64,000 nt of DNA, from the NCBI GenBank assembly GCA_035461525.1, contig DATHVD010000006.1, positions 16,889-80,888 on the forward strand. The letters run 5' to 3'. The position numbers and the translations under genes are program-made. The notes beneath the pieces are model-generated. The model searched no databases and was not told the DNA's origin. It saw only the letters and a list, made by a program, of their open reading frames with translations. Source of the DNA: JAIBJN01 sp035461525. GTDB taxonomy: Bacteria > Actinomycetota > Thermoleophilia > Gaiellales > Gaiellaceae. This document shows positions 51,477 to 59,352 of this stretch, one piece after another. Numbering within the stretch: the stretch's first letter is position 1; each line of letters begins with the position of its first letter.

Positions 51477-51893
51477 CTAGCCGGCCGCGGCGAGCTCGAC
51501 CGAGGGGACGTCGCCCCAGAGCTCCTCGAGGCGGTAGTACTCGCGCGCCTCGGGCGTGAAGACGTGGAGGACGACGTCGAGGTAGTCGGCGAGGATCCAG
51601 CGCGCCTCGCGCTCCCCCTCGACGCGACGCGGCAGGAGTCCGTGCTCCTTCTTGAGACGGGCGTGCACCTCGTCGTGGATCGCCTTCGCCTGCCGCGGGT
51701 TCTGGCCTGTGCAGACGACGAAGAAGTCCGTGTACGAGCAGACCGGCCGCATGTCGAGGATGACGACGTCGGCGGCGAGCTTCTCCTGGGCGAGCGAAGC
51801 GATCCTGCGTGCGTGCTCGATGGGCGTCAGCGGGCTAGCGTCTCCGGGGTCGATGGTCTCAGGGTAGCTCCGGTCGGGCGAGAGGGTCAACAA
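51477..51893 (-). CDS. rsfS: Ribosome silencing factor RsfS
   Basis: 138 residues. ADVVILDMRPVCSYTDFFVVCTGQNPRQAKAI and the following EGEREARWILADYLDVVLHVF are the RsfS (DUF143/Iojap) signature; it binds L14 and blocks subunit joining. The start overlaps nadD by seven bases; TTG 51893 or TTG 51890 are the only nearby start codons, so the first 20 residues are uncertain. Order obg-nadD-rsfS is common in actinobacteria. Confidence 0.92.
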   Translation of the reverse strand: MLTLSPDRSYPETIDPGDASPLTPIEHARRIASLAQEKLAADVVILDMRPVCSYTDFFVVCTGQNPRQAKAIHDEVHARLKKEHGLLPRRVEGEREARWILADYLDVVLHVFTPEAREYYRLEELWGDVPSVELAAAG

Positions 51894-52477
51894 CCCTCAT
51901 GGTAGAGACCGCGCTCGACGACGAGCCGCGCAACCTCGTCCGGGACGAGGCCGTCGATGGGCTCGCCGCGGCGCACGCGCTCGCGCACGTCGCTCGAGGA
52001 GACCCGGATCGCCGGGATCTCGAAGAGCTCGATGCGCTCCGGGCGGCGAAGCCGGGTCAGGACGGGGTCGAGGCGCTCGCGGTGGAAGCCCGGTCGCGTG
52101 GCCACGCCGAGGCGCGCGTGCTCGAGGATCTCGTCGGGCGCCTTCCAGGCGAGGAAGTCGGCGAGCTCGTCGGCGCCGATCAGGAAGACGACGTCTCCCC
52201 AGCGCTCCTCCGCCCAGCGCACCGTGTCGACGGTGTACGAGGGGCCGGGCCGGTCGAGCTCGCGGCGGGAGAGCTGGACACCGGGGAGGGCGCCGAAGGC
52301 GGCCTCGGCGAGGGCGAAGCGCGTCTCGGCGTCCGTCGCCACCTCCTTGTGCGGGGGCTCGCCGGTGACGACGACGAGGAGCCTGTCGAGCGCGAAGCGC
52401 TCGAGGGCCTCGCGGGCGAGCGCGACGTGCCCCAGGTGCGGCGGGTCGAAGGCGCCGCCGAGGAGGCCGACCGTCAT
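51887..52477 (-). CDS. nadD: Nicotinate-nucleotide adenylyltransferase
   Basis: 196 residues. It adenylates nicotinate mononucleotide in NAD synthesis. GLLGGAFDPPHLGHVAL carries the (H/T)xGH nucleotide-transferase site; TGEPPHKEV, GPSYTVDTVRW, LIGADELADFLAW and the C-terminal IRVSSSDVRERV complete the family. ATGA overlap with obg. Confidence 0.95.
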   Translation of the reverse strand: MTVGLLGGAFDPPHLGHVALAREALERFALDRLLVVVTGEPPHKEVATDAETRFALAEAAFGALPGVQLSRRELDRPGPSYTVDTVRWAEERWGDVVFLIGADELADFLAWKAPDEILEHARLGVATRPGFHRERLDPVLTRLRRPERIELFEIPAIRVSSSDVRERVRRGEPIDGLVPDEVARLVVERGLYHEGC

Positions 52478-53631
52478 CCCTCCTCGAGCTCCACGACGCT
52501 GTCGGGCTTGACCCCGGCGGCGCGCAGCTCCTCCTCCGTCGCCTCGCCGCGCACGCGGAAGCCGCGGTCGGTGCGGAAGATGCGCGCGCCCGCCCTGTGC
52601 GGCGGCCGCGGCCGGTACACGAGGAAGTCCGCCATCTCTTCATTTCCCGAAAGCGCCGGCGCGCGTTCGGGAACGAGGGCGAACAAGGCTCGCTTGAGCT
52701 CGTCGATTCCGGCTCCGGTCGCCGCCGAGGTCTCGACCACTCCGAGCACGCGAGCGTCGTCGAGCGTGAAGGCAGGCGGCTCCTCCACGAGGTCGATCTT
52801 GTTGAGGACGACGATCTGCGGCCGGTCGGCGAGGCCCGCGCCGTAGGCCTCCAGCTCGCGGTCGATGGCGTGGAAGCGCTCCTCGACGTCCTCCTGCGCC
52901 TCGAGCACCTGCAAGAAGACGCGGGCGCGCTCGAGGTGGGCCAGGAACTCGTCGCCGAGCCCGACGCCCTCGCTCGCGCCCTCGAGCAGGCCCGGCACGT
53001 CCGCGACTGTGAGCTGGCGTCCGTCCGGGGCCTCCACGGTGCCGAGCACCGGCGCGAGCGTCGTGAACGGGTACTCGGCCACCTTCGGCTTCGCGTTCGA
53101 GATACGGCGGAGAAGCGAGGACTTGCCCGCGTTCGGGAAGCCGAGGAGCGCGGCGTCCGCGAGGAGCTTGAGCCGGAGCTCGAGCTCGGCCTCCTCCCCT
53201 GGGGCGCCGACCTCAGCAAGGCGCGGCGCCTGGTGCGTCGGCGTGGCGAAGCGACGGTTGCCGGCGCCGCCGCGGCCGCCATGGGCGACGACCACGCGCG
53301 CACCGGCGTGGGCGAGGTCGGCCTGGAGGCCGCCGCCCGCGTCGAGCACCTGCGTCCCGACGGGAACGCGCAGCTCGACATCCTCCCCCTCGGCGCCGGT
53401 GCGGTTCGAGCCTTCGCCGTGGCGGCCGCGCTTCGCCTCGAAGCGCGAGCGGCGGCGGAAGAACGAGAGGTCACGGAGATCCGGGTCGGCGACGAGCACG
53501 ACGTTCCCGCCGCGGCCGCCGTCGCCGCCGTCCGGCCCGCCCTTGGGTACGTACTTCTCGCGCCGGAAGCTCAGCGAGCCGTCGCCGCCACGCCCGCCCT
53601 TGACGCGGATGCGCGCGCGGTCTGCGAACAC
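52474..53631 (-). CDS. obg: GTPase Obg (CgtA)
   Basis: 385 residues. Glycine-rich Obg fold (FRREKYVPKGGPDGGDGGRGGNV and VAHGGRGGAGNRRFATPTHQAP), G domain with GFPNAGKSSLL, TLAPVLGTV, DVPGLLEGA, NKIDL and SA, and an OCT-type C-terminal domain (FRVRGEATEEELRAAGVKPDSVV). It acts in 50S maturation and stress control. GTG start, eight bases after rpmA. Confidence 0.95.
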   Translation of the reverse strand: MFADRARIRVKGGRGGDGSLSFRREKYVPKGGPDGGDGGRGGNVVLVADPDLRDLSFFRRRSRFEAKRGRHGEGSNRTGAEGEDVELRVPVGTQVLDAGGGLQADLAHAGARVVVAHGGRGGAGNRRFATPTHQAPRLAEVGAPGEEAELELRLKLLADAALLGFPNAGKSSLLRRISNAKPKVAEYPFTTLAPVLGTVEAPDGRQLTVADVPGLLEGASEGVGLGDEFLAHLERARVFLQVLEAQEDVEERFHAIDRELEAYGAGLADRPQIVVLNKIDLVEEPPAFTLDDARVLGVVETSAATGAGIDELKRALFALVPERAPALSGNEEMADFLVYRPRPPHRAGARIFRTDRGFRVRGEATEEELRAAGVKPDSVVELEEG

Positions 53632-53639
53632 GGCGAGCC

Positions 53640-53885
53640 CTAGAGGACCGACACGACGCGACCCTCGCCGCCCGCGCGGAAGGTCACCTTCCCGTCGCGC
53701 TTGGCGAAGATCGTGTGGTCGCGGCCGAGCCCGGTGCCCGGGCCTGGCCGGAAGCGCGTGCCGCGCTGGCGGACGACGATCATCCCCGCCTTGATCTCCT
53801 GGCCGTCGAAGACCTTGACGCCGAGTCGCTTCGACTCGGAGTCCCGGCCGTTCTTGGACGAGCCCAGTCCCTTCTTGTGCGCCAT
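53640..53885 (-). CDS. rpmA: 50S ribosomal protein L27
   Basis: 81 residues. MAHKKGLGSSKNGRDSESKRLG, GTRFRPGPGTGLGRDHTIFA and KVTFR are diagnostic. The N-terminal tail reaches the peptidyl-transferase centre; there is no Firmicute-type cleavable leader. It follows rplU directly (three-base gap). Confidence 0.96.
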   Translation of the reverse strand: MAHKKGLGSSKNGRDSESKRLGVKVFDGQEIKAGMIVVRQRGTRFRPGPGTGLGRDHTIFAKRDGKVTFRAGGEGRVVSVL

Positions 53886-53888
53886 GTC

Positions 53889-54389
53889 CTACTCCTCGCT
53901 CTTCTTCCTGCTCGGCTTTCGCGCCGGCGCCTTCTTCTCGGCAGGCTTCCTCGCCGCCGGCTTCTTCGCGGCCGCCGGCTTCTTCGCGGCCGCCGGCTTC
54001 TTCGCCGCGGGCTTCTTGGCCGCAGGCTTCTCCTCGGCAGCCGCGCTCTCCTTCTTCGCCGCGGTCGAGCGCGACGCGCTCGCCGTCCCGATCGACTCGA
54101 TCTCGATGCGGGAGAGGCTCGCCCGGAAGCCGGTGCGCCGCTTGTACCCCGTGCGTCGCTTGTGCTTACCGACGACGATCTTCTTGCCGCGGACGTGCTC
54201 GGCGACCTTGGCCGTCACCTTCTGATTCTTCAAGTCGGCGCCGAGCTTCGCCTCGCCGTCCCCTCCGACCATGATCAGGTCGGGAGAGAAGCTCTTCCCC
54301 TCGTCGTACGGCAATCGGTCGACGAGCAGGCGCTGCCCTTCCCGCACGCGGTACTGCTTGTTGCCGATGGAGATGACTGCATAGGTCAT
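53889..54389 (-). CDS. rplU: 50S ribosomal protein L21 with a Lys/Ala/Pro-rich C-terminal tail
   Basis: 166 residues. The first ~100 are normal L21: YAVISIGNKQYRVREGQRL and KIVVGKHKRRTGYKRRTGFRASLSRIEIESI. The remaining ~65 are a low-complexity basic tail of AKKPAA-type repeats, encoded by an 18-bp tandem repeat. Standard L21 is about 103 residues. Similar histone-H1-like tails occur on some actinobacterial ribosomal and DNA-binding proteins. Confidence 0.94.
   Translation of the reverse strand: MTYAVISIGNKQYRVREGQRLLVDRLPYDEGKSFSPDLIMVGGDGEAKLGADLKNQKVTAKVAEHVRGKKIVVGKHKRRTGYKRRTGFRASLSRIEIESIGTASASRSTAAKKESAAAEEKPAAKKPAAKKPAAAKKPAAAKKPAARKPAEKKAPARKPSRKKSEE
53953..54006. repeat. 18-bp tandem repeat (3 units) inside rplU
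   Basis: The plus-strand unit GCCGCCGGCTTCTTCGCG occurs three times in a row, the last with one change. On the coding strand it encodes AKKPAA-type repeats of the L21 tail. Such units slip easily, so tail length may vary between strains. Confidence 0.85.
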
Positions 54390-54440
54390 GCCTGATCCGT
54401 TACAGAGAACGAGCGGGCAGAGCCCGCTGCGCCCGTCAGT

Positions 54441-56942
54441 CTAGCCGCCCTCCTCGGCCGTCGCAATCGGCTCGGAGGCATCCGGCTGCGGCTTCTTCCG
54501 CCGCCGACGCCCCCCGCGCGTCCCTCGGCGCGTCTTCTTGCGCGGCTTCTCCTCCGTCCCCGCCTCCGCGGCGCCGGCCTCGTCGGCGGCGGCGTCCGCA
54601 GAAGGCGTCTCCTCCCGCGCCTCCTCGGCCGCGGGATCGGCCTCCGCCGGCTTCTTCGCCGTCCTGCGGCGCCGGGGGGGCTTCGGGGCCCCGGTCTCGG
54701 GAGCGGCCTCGGCCTCGGGCGCCTCCGCTGCGGCCGCCTCCGGCTCGGGCTCGGGGGTCGGCTCGGGCGCGCCGTCGGCCGCAGTGGCGTCCGGAGCGGC
54801 CGTAATCTTCCGCTTGCGACCCCGCCCGCCGCGCGTCCCGCGCCGCGTTTTCCGCTTCGGCTTCTGCTCCTCGCCTTCCTCATCCGGGACGGCCTGCGCC
54901 GGCTCGAGCTCGGGCGGCGCGGAGCCGTCGGCGAGGACGGCGACCGCCGAGGCGCGCCCGGCCTGGTCGATGCGGATCTTCACGGTCTCGCCGACCTTGC
55001 CCGCGCCTCCCTTGACGGTGACGACGTAGCCGTCGAGGCGCGCGATCGCGTCGCGCTCCGCGTTCCGCGGCGCCTTCTCCAGCGACACCTCGAGCACCTG
55101 GCCACGGGAGACCTTGAAGGCGTCCGGGTCGATCTTGGCCGCCTTCCCCTCGGCCACGACCTGGAAGCGGTCGAGCCGGAAGGACTTCTTCGTCTTGAAT
55201 GAGAAGCGCTTGCCGGTCTCCTTCTCGAGCTCCTCGAGGCGCGAGCCGCCCGGGCCCGCGAGGATCGCGGCGACGTCGGTGTGCAGCTCCACGAGGAAGG
55301 CCTCGGCCTTGGAGGAGGCCGCGTGGCGGCGCAGCCTGCGCTCGGCCTCGACCGCCTGCGTCTCGGCCGAGACGACGATGCCGTCGCCCGCGCAGGTCGG
55401 GCACTTGACGGTCAGGATCTCGCGGGGGCCGTCCGTCACGTTCTGGCGCGTCATCTCGACGAGCCCGAGCGGAGAGATCTCGACCACGTACGTCTTCGTC
55501 CGGTCGCGCGCGAGCTCGGCGTCGAGCGCGCTCTCGACGAGCTGGCGGTTCTTCGGGTTCGCCATGTCGATGAAGTCGATGACGATGATCCCGCCGACGT
55601 CTCGCAGCCGGAGCTGGCGGACGACCTCCTTGACCGCCTCGAGGTTGTTTTTCGTGATCGTGTCCTCGAGCCGGCCCTGCGACGACTTGCCGCGACCGCC
55701 GACGAAGCGGCCGGTGTTGACGTCGATGACCGTGAAGGCCTCCGCGTAGTCGAAGATGAGGTAGCCGCCGGAGGGGAGGTCGACGCGGCGGCTCAGCGTC
55801 GAGAGCACCGCCTCGCGGACTCCCGACTTCTCGAGCAGAGCCTCCTTGCCGGCGTAGCGCTCGACGCGCGCCGCGAGCTCGGGGGAGGTGCGCTTCAGGT
55901 AGCCGACGATCTTGCGGTACGTGCGCTCGTGGTCGACCACGACGCGGTGGAAGTCGCGGATGAAGAGGTCGCGGACGATCCGCAGCGGCAGGTCGGCCTC
56001 CTGGTGGACGAGCGCGGGCGCCTTCGTGCGCTCGGCGCGGGCGCGGATCTGGTGCCAGAGCCCGAGCAGGAGCTTGAGATCGCCGGCCAGCTCCTCCTCG
56101 GTGGCGCCCTCGGCCGCGGTGCGGACGATCAGGCCGCCCTCCGGCAGCTCGAGCGCCTTGCAGATCTTCTTCAGGCGCTCGCGCTCGTCGTCGTCGAGCC
56201 GGCGCGAGACGCCGATCCCGTCGCCGTACGGCGTGTAGACGAGAAAGCGGCCCGGGAGCGATACCTCCGTCGTCAGCCGTGCGCCCTTCGTCCCCATCGG
56301 GTCCTTGACCGCCTGGACGAGCACCTCCTGGCCGCGCGAGATCAGCTCCTGGATGCGCTTTCCGTGGCGCTTCCCCTCGAGCTCGGGGACGACGATCTCG
56401 TCGACGTAGAGGAAGCCGTTCTTCCCCAGGCCGATGTCGACAAAGGAGGCTTCCATGCCGGGGAGGACGTTGTCGACGACGCCCTTGTAGATGTTCCCGG
56501 CCACCGTGCGGTGGTCGGGGCGCCCGAGGTACACCTCGGCCGGCTTCCCGTCTTCGAGGACTGCGACCGTCTGCTCCAACACCTCGACGGAGACGAGGAT
56601 CTCCTTCTTGACGTCGGGGAGCGGCGGGCGCGGCGGGGACGCCGGCCGCTTCGCGGGAGCGCGCTTGCGCTCCCGGCTCCAGCCGGAGTCGCCCGGCTTG
56701 CGGTCGGCCTTCGGCTTGCGCTCGCCCGACTTCGCCGCCGGGGGAGCGGCGGCCTGGCCGGCAGGCGCGTCCGTCTTCTTCTTGCGGCCTCGGCCGCCGC
56801 GGCTTCCGCGACGGCGGGCAGGCTTGCGCTCAGCCTCTGCGGCCGGGCCCCGCGCTGCGGGGCGTTCCTCTTCGGGCGCCTGGGGAGCGGCAGCCTCTGC
56901 GGGCGCGGCCTCCCGGCGCTTCTTCCAGCGAAACCAGGGCAC
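54441..56942 (-). CDS. rng: Ribonuclease E/G family endoribonuclease
   Basis: 833 residues. A disordered Arg/Ala/Glu-rich arm (res 1-105), then an S1 domain (NIYKGVVDNVLPGMEASFVDIG), the catalytic core with VIDVNTGRFVGG (~408), IVIDFIDMANPKNR (metal-binding aspartates, ~457) and the zinc-link VKCPTCAGDG (~517), followed by a second Ala/Pro/Glu/Arg-rich arm (res ~640-833) with RRGTRGGRGRKRK and RRGTRGGRRRRKK patches. The core-in-the-middle layout is typical of actinobacteria; the arms may dock degradosome partners and RNA. It starts the rng-rplU-rpmA-obg series; GTG with GGAG upstream. Confidence 0.93.
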   Translation of the reverse strand: MPWFRWKKRREAAPAEAAAPQAPEEERPAARGPAAEAERKPARRRGSRGGRGRKKKTDAPAGQAAAPPAAKSGERKPKADRKPGDSGWSRERKRAPAKRPASPPRPPLPDVKKEILVSVEVLEQTVAVLEDGKPAEVYLGRPDHRTVAGNIYKGVVDNVLPGMEASFVDIGLGKNGFLYVDEIVVPELEGKRHGKRIQELISRGQEVLVQAVKDPMGTKGARLTTEVSLPGRFLVYTPYGDGIGVSRRLDDDERERLKKICKALELPEGGLIVRTAAEGATEEELAGDLKLLLGLWHQIRARAERTKAPALVHQEADLPLRIVRDLFIRDFHRVVVDHERTYRKIVGYLKRTSPELAARVERYAGKEALLEKSGVREAVLSTLSRRVDLPSGGYLIFDYAEAFTVIDVNTGRFVGGRGKSSQGRLEDTITKNNLEAVKEVVRQLRLRDVGGIIVIDFIDMANPKNRQLVESALDAELARDRTKTYVVEISPLGLVEMTRQNVTDGPREILTVKCPTCAGDGIVVSAETQAVEAERRLRRHAASSKAEAFLVELHTDVAAILAGPGGSRLEELEKETGKRFSFKTKKSFRLDRFQVVAEGKAAKIDPDAFKVSRGQVLEVSLEKAPRNAERDAIARLDGYVVTVKGGAGKVGETVKIRIDQAGRASAVAVLADGSAPPELEPAQAVPDEEGEEQKPKRKTRRGTRGGRGRKRKITAAPDATAADGAPEPTPEPEPEAAAAEAPEAEAAPETGAPKPPRRRRTAKKPAEADPAAEEAREETPSADAAADEAGAAEAGTEEKPRKKTRRGTRGGRRRRKKPQPDASEPIATAEEGG

Positions 56943-57113
56943 GTGGTTGAACTCCTTTCGGGCGCACGCCGCGCTCTGCGCCCGTGGGGCGCTCGCTCAG
57001 CCGCAGCGTGTCGGCCACAAAACTCATTGGATGTGTCGGCGCCGGAATCTCACTCGCCCGATTCGGGCTCGGTCCTCTGTGCGCCACGTCACCAGGGTAG
57101 CAGGAGGCGTTCG

Positions 57114-57308
57114 TCACGCTGCGGCGTGGCGGAGCGCGTCGCGCTTCCGCTCCACGGACCTGAGCCTCTGGTGCAAGCGGGCCCAGGCCCACGGCTCGAC
57201 CTCGTCGTAGCGTCCCGTGCCGGCCTCCGCCTGGGTCGCCTCGAGGTACTCGAACCAGGCATCGGCCTCCTCGATGAGGAGCAGCTCGTGCTTGTCCTCG
57301 CCGTCCAC
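57114..57308 (-). CDS. Small conserved-looking protein (64 residues)
   Basis: MDGEDKHELLLIEEADAWFEY then LEATQ and VEPWAWARLHQRLRSVERKR: acidic N-half, basic C-half, helical. I do not recognise a named family. It lies between the DUF697 gene and rng, and a TAGCCT box ends seven bases before the GTG, so it probably has its own leaderless promoter. The 171 bases after it (56943-57113) hold only the rng leader. Confidence 0.6.
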   Translation of the reverse strand: MDGEDKHELLLIEEADAWFEYLEATQAEAGTGRYDEVEPWAWARLHQRLRSVERKRDALRHAAA

Positions 57309-57315
57309 CGCCCGA

Positions 57316-57321
57316 AGGCTA
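57316..57321 (-). promoter_or_regulatory. -10 box of a leaderless promoter for the 64-residue protein
   Basis: TAGCCT on the minus strand, seven bases before the GTG at 57308. It overlaps the stop codon of the DUF697 gene (57319-57321). Confidence 0.45.
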
Positions 57322-58167
57322 GGACCGGGACCGGACGGACCCCACCAGCCGCTTCGTGCCTCCTGCCGCGAAGTAGGCGGCGGACGCCTCCCCGAGCGCC
57401 CGCGTGCCCGTGTAGGCGATCCCGCCTTTGACCGCCCAGCCGCCGCCCGGAACGAGCCCTACGACCTGGCGCGCGATCGTGCGGAAGCCCAGGCCGGCGC
57501 CGACGACGGAAAGGATCTCGAAGGCACGGTCGCGACCGATGTCCTCCCCGTGGGCGGCGGCGATGCGCAGGACCATCCGGATCTGGTTCAGCGTCAGGAC
57601 GGGGAAGTCGGCGCCGGGAATGAAGATGGCGACCCCGAGGACGCCGTTCTGGACGGAGAAGCGGCGAACGATGCTCTCGACGACCGCCGGCCGTAGGGCC
57701 GGGAGCCGGGCGGCGAGCTCGTGGCTCGCTTCCCCGGCGCGGTCGGCGACGCGCGCGGCCACCTCCTCGAGCGGCACGGCGAGGCCCGGGCGCACGACGA
57801 CCACGTCGGTGGCGAGGACGTAGGGGACGTCCGAGACGGATCCCGGTTGCGCGCCCGGCACGACCGCGACCACCTCGACCCCCTTGCGGCCGGCGAGCCG
57901 GAGCACGCGCTCGTCCTCCTCCCCGGCCTCCGGCCCGGCGAGCACGTGGACGAGGACGCGGGCGCCCTCGACGTCGTACGGCTCTGGCGTGCGGCCCGAG
58001 ACGTCCCGGACTGCGCCCGGCTCCCCTCCCCGGCCGAGGTCTTCGGCGACGGCCCGCGCGTGCTCGGGTGCGCCGGCGACGACGACGGGGCGGAAATCCT
58101 CGGCCGCGACCCGGAGCTCCTTGACCACGCCCCAGACGGCCATCGGGCTGAGCGGCAGGCGCGGCAT
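57319..58167 (-). CDS. DUF697 domain protein
   Basis: 282 residues. The C-terminal 130 residues (NQIRMVLRIAAAHGEDIGRDRAFEILSVVGAGLGFRTIARQVVGLVPGGGWAVKGGIAYTGTRALGEA, given here only by its ends NQIRMVLR and GTRALGEA) are a DUF697 membrane-associated helical domain, as at the C-terminus of some GTPases. The N-terminal part (VVVAGAPEHARAVAEDL, LVHVLAGPEAG) resembles a Rossmann-like fold without a GTPase P-loop. ATG overlaps the rodA stop (TGATG), so it belongs to the rod-shape operon; a link to envelope growth is inferred. Confidence 0.75.
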   Translation of the reverse strand: MPRLPLSPMAVWGVVKELRVAAEDFRPVVVAGAPEHARAVAEDLGRGGEPGAVRDVSGRTPEPYDVEGARVLVHVLAGPEAGEEDERVLRLAGRKGVEVVAVVPGAQPGSVSDVPYVLATDVVVVRPGLAVPLEEVAARVADRAGEASHELAARLPALRPAVVESIVRRFSVQNGVLGVAIFIPGADFPVLTLNQIRMVLRIAAAHGEDIGRDRAFEILSVVGAGLGFRTIARQVVGLVPGGGWAVKGGIAYTGTRALGEASAAYFAAGGTKRLVGSVRSRS

Positions 58168-59351
58168 CAGCGCGGCCCCGCCAAGCGGCCGCGGACGTGG
58201 ATCGCCTCGAGCATCCCGATCATGATCAGCGTCGTGATCAGCGAGCTCCCTCCGTAGGAGACGAGCGGGAGCGGGATCCCCGTCACCGGCGCGATCCCGA
58301 TCGTCATGCCGACGTTGATGAAGATCTGCACCAGGAGGGCGAAGACGATGGCGCCGGCGACGACCGCCGAGTAGATGTCCCTCGCCACCGCGACGATCTT
58401 GATCCCGCGCCACACGACCAGGGCGTAGAGGAGGAGGAGAATCGACGCCCCGAGGAACCCGCGCTGCTCCGCGAGCGACGAGAAGATGAAGTCGGTCGAG
58501 TGCTCGGGCAGGTAGTTGAACTTCGTCTGGGTCGCGTCCGCGACGCCGCGCCCGAGCGCGCCGCCGGAGCCCACCGCCGTGATCGACTGGTTGACGTTGT
58601 ACGTCGAGCCCGCCGGGTCGACATCGGGGTTGACGAACCCGACCAGGCGCTCGCGCTGGTACGGCTCGAGGACCTCCATCCCCGCCGAGGGGAGGAACCA
58701 GAGGAGCGCGGTCACGACGAGCGCCGCGAGGCTCGCGAGCGCCGCCAGGTGCCGCCAGGGCGCGCCGCCGAAGAAGAGCACCGCCGCGGCGACCGCGCCG
58801 TAGACGAGCGACGTCCCGAAGTCCGGCTCCTTGAAGACGAGGAAGAGGAGCGGCGCCGTGAGCGCGACGACCCCGAGCGTCGTCCGCCACTCGGCGACCT
58901 GGTGTCGGCGCGCGGCGACGAACCCCGCGAGCACGACGATGAGGATGAGCTTCCCGAGCTCCGACGGCTGGAAGTTGAAGAAGCCGATCTCGATCCAGCG
59001 CCGCGACCCGCGGACCTCGTCGGCGACGACGAAGACGGCCAGGAGGAGGACGACGGCGAGCGCGTAGAGCGGGACGCGGGCACGCCGGAAGACGTCCGGG
59101 TCGAGGGCCGCGACGACCAGGCAGGCGACCGCGCCGACCGCGACGTAGACGAGCTGGTGGTTGAAGTAGTAGGCGGGGTCGCCGGGGACGTCGTTCTTGG
59201 TCACCCACTCGAGCACCCAGAGCCCGTAGGCGACGAGTGCCGCGGTCGCCGCGAGCAGGAGGTAGTCGACGTGGCGGAGGAAGGCGCCGATCTCCCAGGC
59301 GGCGGCCTGCGCCCGGGTCGGCTGCGGGACTCGGGTGACGCGTGTCGTCAC
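58167..59351 (-). CDS. rodA: Rod-shape SEDS glycosyltransferase RodA
   Basis: 394 residues, ten helices. SEDS peptidoglycan polymerase that works with PBP2. FFNFQPSELGKLILIVVLAGF, LVFKEPDFGTSLVYG, LPEHSTDFIFSSLAEQRGFLGA and TGIPLPLVSYGGSSL are the family motifs. Placed directly after mrdA (one-base gap) in mreBCD-mrdA-rodA, which makes RodA rather than FtsW the better name. Confidence 0.93.
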   Translation of the reverse strand: MTTRVTRVPQPTRAQAAAWEIGAFLRHVDYLLLAATAALVAYGLWVLEWVTKNDVPGDPAYYFNHQLVYVAVGAVACLVVAALDPDVFRRARVPLYALAVVLLLAVFVVADEVRGSRRWIEIGFFNFQPSELGKLILIVVLAGFVAARRHQVAEWRTTLGVVALTAPLLFLVFKEPDFGTSLVYGAVAAAVLFFGGAPWRHLAALASLAALVVTALLWFLPSAGMEVLEPYQRERLVGFVNPDVDPAGSTYNVNQSITAVGSGGALGRGVADATQTKFNYLPEHSTDFIFSSLAEQRGFLGASILLLLYALVVWRGIKIVAVARDIYSAVVAGAIVFALLVQIFINVGMTIGIAPVTGIPLPLVSYGGSSLITTLIMIGMLEAIHVRGRLAGPR

Positions 59352-59352
59352 G

